Below, one piece after another: positions 16,593 to 24,201 of a stretch of DNA of 33,646 nucleotides. This DNA comes from a virus. The DNA is taken from positions 1 through 33,646 of the IMG/VR virus record IMGVR_UViG_3300030393_000017; one strand, written 5' to 3'. Both the position numbers and the translations under genes were made by a program. The notes beneath the pieces were generated by a model. The model worked only from the letters and a program-made list of their open reading frames with translations, did no database searches and was not told the DNA's origin. Within the stretch, counting starts at the first letter, position 1. The number at the start of each line of letters is the position of its first letter.

Positions 16593-18181
16593 AAGTTATC
16601 TGAGTTTTCATTATGATAATTAAAAAATGTTTCCAAAATTTCTAGTCTTTTATTTTGTGGAGTATTCTGCCATGCCACAGTTGGATTAGTCGGTAGACCA
16701 GTTACTGGATCGATATCTCCATCCCCCATTAGTCCTACCCATGCTAAAGCTTCATAAACATTCTCAGATTGACTATTATCAAATTCTTTTAAAGTGTTTA
16801 TTATAATGTCTCTATAATGCTGAGCCATGAGTTCATGTTGGTAATCACTCGGAGTAGTAGTGTTATAAGAATACCTTAGATAATAATCAAATAAACCAGG
16901 AAAATCATTATGTAAATTAGTAATATAATTTTCCCACTCTTGTTGGCTATAGTTATGAAAATTGACGTTAGGAAGTCCTGCACAACTTAATAATTTTCTG
17001 TAAATTTCTGCATGAATCATTTCATGTATAAATGTTCTCGCAACATCAAGCGAAGGCCTATTTAAATTATTGGGATTAAACATAATTTCAATTAAATAAT
17101 TTATGGGTCCAATAGTAACCGCATTTGCAGTTGGATAATCTTCATCAAGACCAACACTAAATTTTAAATTCGCTACTGAAAAATCTCCATCAAAGTTTTG
17201 CAAATAGTTCTGAAATGTAGGAGAGCCTCCTAGTTGATCATAAATACCTTTCAAACAATCGTTATCTGAAAAAGTAGGGTCTAAAATAATTTGTAAAGGC
17301 TCCAAATCTAATAATATTGGCTGAGTAATTATTGTTTGACCTTCTACTAAACTATCATTTGTATCAGGTTCTTCTCCTCCTGAACCACTTCCGTCTCCTG
17401 AACCACTTCCGTCTCCTGAACCACTTCCGCCTCCTGAACCACTTCCGCCTCCTGAACCACTTCCGCCTCCTGAACCACTTCCGCCTCCTGAACCACTTCC
17501 GCCATCGTCACAACCTACATATACATAACTTAAACTTGTAGGTTGAAGTACCCACTCACTGCCTCCTACTTGACATTCAGCATGACCTGGTTCATGCTCA
17601 TAGCCTGCATCACATTCCCATGAACCTACATAATGTTGAATCGCATCAAAACAATTAATATTGATTAATCCGCCTCCGTTACCAATTACCAAAGGTATTA
17701 TTTCAGTTTTAGAAAGTATTGTTTTAATAGGTAATTGTCCCAAATTTTTAACTTCATTTTGTGTTAAATGATACCTAAAGAAATAAGCATTAAATGTACC
17801 ATCAAGCTTAGATTCTAAGACAATATTTTCTATCTCTTCATCTTTTTTATCTTCCCTATCGGTGTTAAAAGTATAGGTGTGTTTTCCATCATAATCGATA
17901 TAAAGAGCTTCTTCATCTTTTACCTGTAAATCTGTAGGAATGGAAAAAGAATTAATGTTTTGTTTTATTTTAGCAAGTCCTTCATTTACGGCAACCAAAT
18001 CTGGAAAATTTCCCTTTTTTAATTTTTTGTAGGTGATTTTATCTAGTGGACCAAAACTCTTGGCTTTAATCAAAGACTCGTCGTTTGGAGTTATTCCAGC
18101 ATCATCTTTTTGACACCCTATAAACATCGTTAATAGTAACGCTATTCCAAAAACAACTTTCTTTCGAAGATTTATTCTCAT
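16583..18181 (-). CDS. Surface lipoprotein with HExxH metallopeptidase motif
   Basis: The 532-residue protein has a lipoprotein signal peptide ending FIGC, with Cys23 as the lipidated residue. The next residues, QKDD, fit the Lys-(Asp/Glu)2 lipoprotein export signal described in Capnocytophaga, so display on the outer surface is likely. Residues 24-165 form a first domain. Residues 170-226 hold Cys and His (C177, C190, H196, H200, C203, C224). Residues 227-268 are a Gly/Ser/Asp linker. The C-terminal domain has FIHEMIHAEI (H386, E387, H390) and a later QHE (H449, E450) that could supply the third zinc ligand, as in minimal zincin-like proteases. It sits on the minus strand inside the tail region, a lysogenic-conversion cargo arrangement. 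Substrate unknown; peptidase activity inferred from the motif. Confidence 0.75.
   Translation of the reverse strand: MRINLRKKVVFGIALLLTMFIGCQKDDAGITPNDESLIKAKSFGPLDKITYKKLKKGNFPDLVAVNEGLAKIKQNINSFSIPTDLQVKDEEALYIDYDGKHTYTFNTDREDKKDEEIENIVLESKLDGTFNAYFFRYHLTQNEVKNLGQLPIKTILSKTEIIPLVIGNGGGLININCFDAIQHYVGSWECDAGYEHEPGHAECQVGGSEWVLQPTSLSYVYVGCDDGGSGSGGGSGSGGGSGSGGGSGSGGGSGSGDGSGSGDGSGSGGEEPDTNDSLVEGQTIITQPILLDLEPLQIILDPTFSDNDCLKGIYDQLGGSPTFQNYLQNFDGDFSVANLKFSVGLDEDYPTANAVTIGPINYLIEIMFNPNNLNRPSLDVARTFIHEMIHAEIYRKLLSCAGLPNVNFHNYSQQEWENYITNLHNDFPGLFDYYLRYSYNTTTPSDYQHELMAQHYRDIIINTLKEFDNSQSENVYEALAWVGLMGDGDIDPVTGLPTNPTVAWQNTPQNKRLEILETFFNYHNENSDNLCQ
17379..17504. repeat. Seven tandem copies of an 18-bp unit
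   Basis: The unit CCTGAACCACTTCCGCCT (with T for C at one site in the first two copies) recurs every 18 bp from 17379; the last full unit begins at 17487. On the coding strand it gives Gly-Gly-Ser-Gly-Ser-Gly-type repeats, so copy changes alter linker length in steps of six residues without breaking the frame of the lipoprotein gene. Confidence 0.9.
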
Positions 18182-18305
18182 GTATTGTAGTTTTTAAGTT
18201 AGATAGTTATAATTATACGATTAATCTTTACAAATATTGTGCAAAAAATATTCTTAACACATTATTCATATCAATGATAATGTTTCTAGGGTTAACAAGT
18301 GTGTT

Positions 18306-18336
18306 ATTTATATCTATTCTGAATTATGTATTTTTG
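18306..18336 (+). promoter_or_regulatory. Possible promoter of the distal tail block
   Basis: TATTTTTG at 18329-18336 fits the TAnnTTTG -7 consensus and lies 20 bp before the ATG at 18356, after a divergent gene, so a promoter is needed about here. No TTTG is present at the -33 spacing. ATTTATATCTATTCTGAAT (18306-18324) resembles the 19-bp operator seen at 6125 and 24140 at 14 of 19 positions but is only 4 bp from the -7 box, so relation to that operator is doubtful. Confidence 0.35.
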
Positions 18337-18355
18337 CTTATATAAGACCTTAAAT

Positions 18356-19009
18356 ATGAGCAGTAACACACAATTTAACGATAGAGTAAGATATACTCTG
18401 AAAAATAAAAATTTAGGCTCTGAGATAATAACAGAGCCTATAGGGTGGAATGATGATGATAAGGAATATTCAAGGCATAAGAATTATCACGGAATAATCG
18501 CAAAGTTCTCCAACTCATTAAAATTTATAGGCACTGGAGCTGATTACATACAGATGGCTTTAGACCTGTATGGGATTAATGAAGAGTTAGAACTAACAAG
18601 AGAAGAAAGGCATCCTCATACAGATCAATGGACCTTGATTTATTCGGGTTACTTAGATTTATCAACTTGGGTTAAACAAAACGATCAAGTAAGCGTTAAA
18701 TTCAACTCAGGAGGATTAGAGCAGTTATTAAAATCAAGAGAGCGCGACAAAATAGAAATAGATAGATTAACATCTATTGATGGTGGAAATTTGCCTGTTT
18801 TACAGACTGTAAATGTTAAGCTAGAAGGCAGAAGGATATTTTTAAAAAGTGAGTTAGTAGCAAAAGGAACTCAAAATTATGTAGGTCATTCAAGTAGAGC
18901 TGGTGATACAGGTAGTTATAGTTCTGGAATTCCTTTTGAAGTTTTAAATAAATCACATGAACAATGTACATGCTATTTTAGAAAGTTCAGAGATAAGTCA
19001 AGAAGGTAG
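18356..19009 (+). pseudogene. Distal tail / baseplate protein, N-terminal fragment
   Basis: This frame encodes the first part of a tail protein, starting MSSNTQFNDRVRYTLKNKNL. The frame is open from 18326, but ATG-1184 style upstream residues are not tail-like, so Met-18356 is preferred. Its family-like sequence runs to about SSGIPFEVLNKSHEQ (near 18964), then turns into an unconvincing Cys/Arg/Lys-rich run before the stop at 19009. The continuation is found in the next frame (VHAILESSEISQEGSSGG from about 18966). Dropping one base near 18965 joins the two, so a one-base indel has split the gene. Position after the tape measure suggests the distal tail or baseplate hub. A programmed frameshift is unlikely because no slippery sequence is visible. 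Confidence 0.7.
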
Positions 19010-19991
19010 TTCAGGAGGGACATATAACGGTACAACAGGTATGATGTTTTTCTTAACATCAGACAAAAGACGACACCTTAAGATAAATTTGAGTCTGAAT
19101 TTTAAATTTACAACAAATACTGTAGATGTAGATTGGTCGCATTACCAAATCAATTTAACGCGATACGCAGACGGTACTAATTATTCCGTAGTTGAACGAA
19201 TTAATATCTTTGATTTACCCAATACCTCAGAAATAGTAAATAATAATGGACAATTATTTACTGTTTCTTTAGATACAATGATAACAGTTCAAAAAAATGA
19301 AAGTTTAGCTTTAGAGTCTAGACTTGCATATGATTTACATAATGTACATGCTGGTCAAGAAACAGCAAAAATTGAATGTAAACTAAGTCAAATTAGTGGA
19401 CATTTAACCATTGAGGAAGATTCTTTTCATGAAGCTACAGAAACTAAAGCAATACTGGCTCATGAAATGGCAGAAAGATTAACAAGTATTACTACTAACA
19501 ATAATAACTCTTTTTATTCTGATTTTTTAGGAAGAACAGATATTGGTTATTCCTCTGACGGGGAAGCTGCTTTAACAGCTTTTTCTCATGGGTTTTGGAT
19601 TAGGAATTTCACCAAAGATGAGTCAGACGAGGAAGATAGGTTCAAACCTCTTACAACGTCTTTTCGGGATTTCGTAGAGTCTATGTCGACTGTGTGGAAT
19701 ATAGGGGTCGGAATAGAAAAATCAGCTCATAAAGAAATCGTAAGACTAGAAGAGTTAAGTTATTTCTATAACAGAAATACAACTATAAGACTCCCTAATC
19801 AAGTAAAAAAAGTAAAACGATCAATTGCTAACGAAAAGTATTATTCATCATTAGAAATAGGTTTTAATGAAGGTGGAGAATATGAAGAAGCTTGTGGTCT
19901 TGACGAATATAATGTAAAATCAACATTCACAACTTCTATAAATAGAATTAAAAAAAGCTATACAAAGCTTTCTAAATACAAAGCTTTCTAA
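18957..19991 (+). pseudogene. Distal tail / baseplate protein, central fragment
   Basis: The middle section of the same broken gene, in a different frame. It includes a beta-rich domain (about 19020-19440), then EATETKAILAHEMAERLTSITTNNNNSFYSDFLGRTD and a helical region (FRDFVESMSTVWNIGVGIEKS). The real coding content starts about 18966 rather than at a true start codon. It ends abnormally: SYTKLSKYKAF and a stop, because a 16-bp segment is present twice (19961-19995). With one copy removed the frame reads SYTKLSKYRADSYGMEFARR and enters the next fragment. Confidence 0.72.
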
Positions 19992-19995
19992 ATAC
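19961..19995. repeat. 16-bp tandem duplication that shifts the frame
   Basis: TACAAAGCTTTCTAAA occurs twice in direct contact at 19961-19976 and 19977-19992, followed by TAC. Sixteen extra bases shift the frame by +1 and create the stop at 19989-19991. Removal of one copy restores an uninterrupted tail gene frame, so this is almost certainly a replication-slippage mutation. Confidence 0.9.
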
Positions 19996-20013
19996 CGAGC
20001 TGACAGTTACGGG

Positions 20014-20598
20014 ATGGAATTCGCAAGAAGAAAGCAAAAAAACTTAAACGACACAGAGGACACTAGCTATGACAACAAAATTTTCTTTTTAGATCTGAAA
20101 AGGTTTACCTCTACCCTGTTCAAGCAGCGAAAGTGGGAGGATGATTTTGAAAACGCGCCTGCAGGTGTATTTAGTCCAGACACAGCTACTAATTTAAGGT
20201 TCTCCCCTTTTAACTGCTTACTTCGTCACGCGTGGTGGTTCTCTGGGGGCTTAACTAAATATCTTACAGAGCATGTAAGATATAGTAGTTCAGTATCTAA
20301 TAGTAATTTAAGAACAAGGTTGTTAGGAGGTAATGAATATGCTGAGAATGGAAATATTATAAATTCCGAATTAGATCGTCCGCGCTTCGTACCCGAGATA
20401 ATAGAATTTGAACACCTGTGTGATTTTGAAGTTATGCAACAGGTCAACGGGACCTCTAGTATATTGGGTAAGAATATACCAAACCTATATGGGTTGGTGG
20501 AATTTATAAATGAAAGGAATGAGGTGGAAAAAGGTTATTTAATGAACCTTAAGCCTAACAAGAAAGGAAAATGGAAATTATTAAAAGTAAATAGATAG
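20014..20598 (+). pseudogene. Distal tail / baseplate protein, C-terminal fragment
   Basis: The last section of the split tail gene, whose coding content continues from about 19996 (RADSYGMEFARRKQKNLNDTEDTSYDNKIFFLDLKR). The Met at 20014 lies inside that continuous sequence and is not a likely natural start. The fragment ends LKPNKKGKWKLLKVNR and stops one base before the next tail gene. Together, 18356-20598 would encode a protein of about 740 residues. Without repair the hub or baseplate would be missing two thirds of its length. Confidence 0.7.
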
Positions 20599-20599
20599 T

Positions 20600-22609
20600 A
20601 TGGCTAATTCTAAGATAATATTGACGTTCAATGCCGATTTAAATATAGATGAAACTGTGGGTTTTAAAGTAAGTAATTTTCAATCTACTTATTCTTTAGC
20701 TCAAGACTTTATATGGAAAAATATTAGAGCTAATAGTGGTCAGGTTACAAAAGGAGAACCGACTAATATAGCTGGAGAAAGGTCTGCAATAAATTTTATA
20801 CAGGCTTATAACTTAGGCTGGAACTTCAACGGAAGTTACTACACGATCACTAGGGTTGAAAATATTGTTACAATAGAAGCAGCTTTTTACAACACTATGT
20901 TTTTTGATTTTGTTAGTTCTACTAATGTTTCTGCTACAATAACAAATGTTCCTCAGGACATATTCGAAGTTGACTCTATATCTTTTTCAGAAGCTGATAT
21001 TAACCCTTGTAGTAATGTAAAGGTTACAATTTCAACATCAGAGTTAGCTCCTGTAGTTAATCAGCCAGTAAGCATTCCTGTTAATAATAGTAATCCTATT
21101 ATAGTAGAAGTATTAAGAAATAGTAGTTTCAATTTTCAGGCAAATAATGGTAATGGGCAAGATATACAAAAAAGCTACCTCACACCTCCTCTACTGGATG
21201 AAAACCTATTTAATGTAGTAGTTAACAATAGTCCTTTTGGAACAACTGTGATTGTAAACAACACCGTTAACAATGGTTTTACGAACGAACAAAGTTTAAG
21301 TTTTCAATATTCATTAGATAATATAAACTGGCAGGATTCAAACGAGTATAGTGGTTTAGCGATAGGAAGCTACACTTTATATATCAAAGATCATTTAGGG
21401 TGCTCTATTACCAAAACATTTTATATAGGTGAACTTGGGTCTCCACCTCCATACTTCTATATTTCAAAATCTAACTCTATTCGTTTTGCTGAACGTGTAG
21501 AATGGGGTGATAGTGAAAATTATAAAAACGACGAAAACACGTTAAGTTGTGAGAGTGATGTGGAGTTAGCATATAAAGAAGTGCAGCAGTTTCAGTCTGC
21601 TGATATTATCACAACTCAGTTTAAGAGCAATTACTCAAGTAATAACGTTATTATAAAAAAAAACGGTGAAGAAATACCTGTGCCTGTAATTCAAAAAACA
21701 AATAATTTAGGATTGCAAGACAAGAGAGATGCTCGGAAGTATGACTTAGAGGAAGGAAAAACAGGAGTCTACTTTATTTCTGGAAATAAATACAACTACA
21801 TTACAAACGAAGTAATTGGGAGTTATACTCTGAACGGGAACTTACCAGAATGGGCAAAAAAAGGCAATTATATAAGTATTGGCAATACTTTCTACCTAAT
21901 AGAAGATATTGTTTACGACGATTCTAAAAATGCTGAAATAGTAGTTTTTACTAATGAATATAATGGACCAGAAACCAATATAATAACAGGTTCAATTTAT
22001 AACAGGTTTGAATACGAAGTGTTCGAATTTACTATTAATATGGCTCAATATATCGATGATAAATTCAGTGTAGAAATAAACAATACTGATACTAATCACC
22101 CAACTATAACACATTTATCTGAGCTGTTATGGTGCAAGGTAAAACATGAAAAAGTACTTGAAATTAGTTATAAAAACACCACTAATACTGATGTTTTTTA
22201 TAGCACAGGTATTGAACATAAAATAAGAATACCATATTTAAAGATAAGTGCTAAAGTTGATGAAAATAGTGAGACACATAAAACAGATACTGCTGCTATT
22301 TTATTAAATGCTGATCTATATGAAGGTACCGAGTTTAAGTTTGAGCCCGTAACTAAAGAAATATGGAGGAAATTAATAATTGCGCTCTCGCATGAGATAG
22401 TTTTTATAAACGGGGTCGGCTACGTTAAGAATGATAGCTTTGAAACAGAAGGTCCTCTAGAAAATTCTAACCTATATGTTTTAACCGCTAATATGTTGAA
22501 AACAGGTAACGTTTATAATTCTCAAACAAGCGAGGATACAGATTTCAACGGAAGTGAAATAGAAATACCAGGATTATTATCAATAGGTGATGGATTCATG
22601 AAATACTAA
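20600..22609 (+). CDS. Distal tail protein containing an SprB-like repeat
   Basis: The 669-residue protein starts one base after the broken tail gene. Residues about 1-150 form a beta-rich domain. Residues about 213-278, with FQYSLDNINWQDSN, YSGLAIGSYTLYIKDHLGCS and a closing strand, follow the pattern of the SprB repeat of Bacteroidota gliding adhesins and large surface proteins (YSLDG..W.....F.gL..G.YT..V.D..GC). Residues about 290-669 hold further beta-rich regions. It is probably a minor tail or baseplate component that touches the host surface. It ends just before a strong terminator, so it closes the distal tail operon. Intact. Confidence 0.68.
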   Translation: MANSKIILTFNADLNIDETVGFKVSNFQSTYSLAQDFIWKNIRANSGQVTKGEPTNIAGERSAINFIQAYNLGWNFNGSYYTITRVENIVTIEAAFYNTMFFDFVSSTNVSATITNVPQDIFEVDSISFSEADINPCSNVKVTISTSELAPVVNQPVSIPVNNSNPIIVEVLRNSSFNFQANNGNGQDIQKSYLTPPLLDENLFNVVVNNSPFGTTVIVNNTVNNGFTNEQSLSFQYSLDNINWQDSNEYSGLAIGSYTLYIKDHLGCSITKTFYIGELGSPPPYFYISKSNSIRFAERVEWGDSENYKNDENTLSCESDVELAYKEVQQFQSADIITTQFKSNYSSNNVIIKKNGEEIPVPVIQKTNNLGLQDKRDARKYDLEEGKTGVYFISGNKYNYITNEVIGSYTLNGNLPEWAKKGNYISIGNTFYLIEDIVYDDSKNAEIVVFTNEYNGPETNIITGSIYNRFEYEVFEFTINMAQYIDDKFSVEINNTDTNHPTITHLSELLWCKVKHEKVLEISYKNTTNTDVFYSTGIEHKIRIPYLKISAKVDENSETHKTDTAAILLNADLYEGTEFKFEPVTKEIWRKLIIALSHEIVFINGVGYVKNDSFETEGPLENSNLYVLTANMLKTGNVYNSQTSEDTDFNGSEIEIPGLLSIGDGFMKY

Positions 22610-22610
22610 T

Positions 22611-22650
22611 AAACAAAAAGGCTTTACTAATTAGTAAAGCCTTTTTGTTT
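22611..22650. terminator. Strong bidirectional terminator, 40-bp perfect palindrome
   Basis: Positions 22611-22630 (AAACAAAAAGGCTTTACTAA) are exactly the reverse complement of 22631-22650. The GC-containing stem is flanked by A-run and T-run, so it should end transcription of the distal tail operon and also of the convergent minus-strand gene that ends at 22786. Confidence 0.92.
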
Positions 22651-22785
22651 TGTTAATTATTTAAAAGTTATTTTATCCCGTGAATTCTTCTTCTTCTACT
22701 ATTTGTAAGTAGTGTAATTTGCATAAGTAAGTTCTCATAAGTGATTTGTTTTAAAAATTAATTAACGGTGTAAATATATAATTTA

Positions 22786-23775
22786 TTATTTATAAACTCT
22801 TTTATCTCTAAAAATAATTCTAGTCCCTTGATTTTTAAACATAATACCGTTGTATTCAAATCTTTGAACTTTGAAATCGTCATCCCCGACAGTTCTATCT
22901 TGAAGCCTTTCAAAATTATTTAATGTTCCATTTTCATAAAAATCAACATCTAATTCCTTCGGATGAGTTACTTCTAAAGTATAATTATGAAAAATATGAG
23001 AACAAATGTGTGATTTAGTATTCTCAACTTTTAAAGAATATATTTTTGTTTCTTCTTTTTTAATAGAATATTTATTCTTTCCCTTTAAGTTTCTTGTATG
23101 ATTTACAAAAACTTTATTTCCATTATGATTTTTATCAACCGTTAGTTTAAGTTTTTTAGAATCAATTTTTGTGCCATTTACCTGAAAACTTCGCATTTTG
23201 TAATCAGTGATATTATCTTCGTAATTTTCTTTACTAAATAAGCAAGACGACTTATAGTCTACCTTATCTTTAGTTCTACTAATAAGATCAAAAGACTCTC
23301 TTTCTTTTAAAATTATAAAATTTTTATTTTCTTTATCAAAAGATATATCTACTTTATAGACATAATTTTCATAATATTTACTTGAATCAACAGGTATGTA
23401 TTTTTCAATATTTAGCTCTATTTTGTCACATAATTCTGGAAAGTTTTTACGATACATTGCTTTAGAAGCGCTTATCCATAGATCTCTAATGTCTTTTCTT
23501 TTTTCAAGATGTTCAGTACAATATATTATTTCTCTCAATTGTTTACTGAATATTTCTGTAAACTGTTTAGATTTTACAATGGTAGTGAAAACTGTAGCAG
23601 TAATCATTGTAATACCAGAAGTATTTAACGCTTTAGGTAAGAATTCGATTTCTTCACAGAAACTAGAATATGATAATAAAATAAAAAACAAACCACAAAT
23701 AAATATATAAATCCACCTGTAATCACTAATATATTTTATTGTACTGGGTTTGAACTTAGAAAAAAAATTTGGCAT
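22786..23775 (-). CDS. Two-TM membrane protein with large soluble domain, moron candidate
   Basis: The 329-residue product has an N-terminal pair of membrane helices (about residues 20-38, WIYIFICGLFFILLSYSSF, and 48-67, ALNTSGITMITATVFTTIVK). A helical segment follows (ILIEYC..LEKRKDIRDLWISASKAMYRKNFPEL region, about 75-120), and then a predominantly beta C-terminal domain (about 125-329). The 2TM-plus-cytosolic-domain plan is common in phage exclusion and abortive defence effectors, but I recognise no named family. It lies on the minus strand between two tail blocks and is insulated by the terminator at 22611-22650. On the minus strand a TTTG (23810-23813) and TAAATTTA (23783-23790) are 19 bp apart, a fair promoter match, but almost touching the ATG. 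Confidence 0.62.
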   Translation of the reverse strand: MPNFFSKFKPSTIKYISDYRWIYIFICGLFFILLSYSSFCEEIEFLPKALNTSGITMITATVFTTIVKSKQFTEIFSKQLREIIYCTEHLEKRKDIRDLWISASKAMYRKNFPELCDKIELNIEKYIPVDSSKYYENYVYKVDISFDKENKNFIILKERESFDLISRTKDKVDYKSSCLFSKENYEDNITDYKMRSFQVNGTKIDSKKLKLTVDKNHNGNKVFVNHTRNLKGKNKYSIKKEETKIYSLKVENTKSHICSHIFHNYTLEVTHPKELDVDFYENGTLNNFERLQDRTVGDDDFKVQRFEYNGIMFKNQGTRIIFRDKRVYK

Positions 23776-23874
23776 TAATAATTAAATTTAGTTAAAAAAA
23801 AGCATTGAACAAAAAAATTGGGGATATAATATGGAATATTTAACAGTATAAAATGTATTAATAAAGATTTATAA

Positions 23875-24093
23875 CTAATTTCTATTGTCTAAATCTTTTA
23901 ACTCAAATATACTTTCTTTAGTTTCTTCATCAATAATATTAATGTGTTTGTGTTCGTGGTAATGGTTGTGTATCTCGGTAGAGTGAAACGTAAACTTGTT
24001 TTCATCCTCTCCGAACAAAAAACTACCTAAAGACTTGGCTACAAGCCAACACCCACCAACAATAATAACAAATATTACTATAAAGAAATCCAT
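23875..24093 (-). CDS. Small His-rich membrane protein
   Basis: The 72-residue product has one N-terminal membrane helix (FIVIFVIIVGGCWLVAKSLGSF, residues 3-24), then a short soluble tail with a His-rich run (STEIHNHYHEHKHINI, about 38-53) that could bind metal, and an acidic end. It is on the minus strand, about 100 bp from the larger membrane gene and divergent from the tail-fibre promoter. No family recognised. The membrane helix plus compact charged tail argue that it is a real gene. Confidence 0.5.
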   Translation of the reverse strand: MDFFIVIFVIIVGGCWLVAKSLGSFLFGEDENKFTFHSTEIHNHYHEHKHINIIDEETKESIFELKDLDNRN

Positions 24094-24139
24094 GATACAA
24101 TATTAAAAAATATTAAGATTACATTTTTGAAACCCCTCT

Positions 24140-24182
24140 ATTTAGACTAATTCTAAATAATATCAATTTTTCACTACATTTG
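24140..24182 (+). promoter_or_regulatory. Tail-fibre/lysis promoter with the shared operator
   Basis: ATTTAGACTAATTCTAAAT (24140-24158) differs from the motif at 6125-6143 at two of 19 positions and keeps perfect 7-bp arms. TACATTTG (24175-24182) fits the TAnnTTTG -7 element 16 bp further on, and the fibre gene starts at 24202. As at the head operon, no TTTG sits at -33; the right arm of the repeat covers that place. Confidence 0.6.
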
Positions 24183-24201
24183 TCATATAAAACATGATAA
24201 C

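Noticed and set aside
17379-17504. Possible CRISPR-like array
   Set aside because: Direct repeats are contiguous with an 18-bp period and no spacers, inside a coding frame; no cas genes nearby.
17332-17541. Plus-strand frame with repeated Asn-His-Phe-Arg-Leu-Leu
   Set aside because: It is the reverse reading of the 18-bp Gly/Ser linker repeats in the minus-strand lipoprotein gene; repeats keep any frame open.
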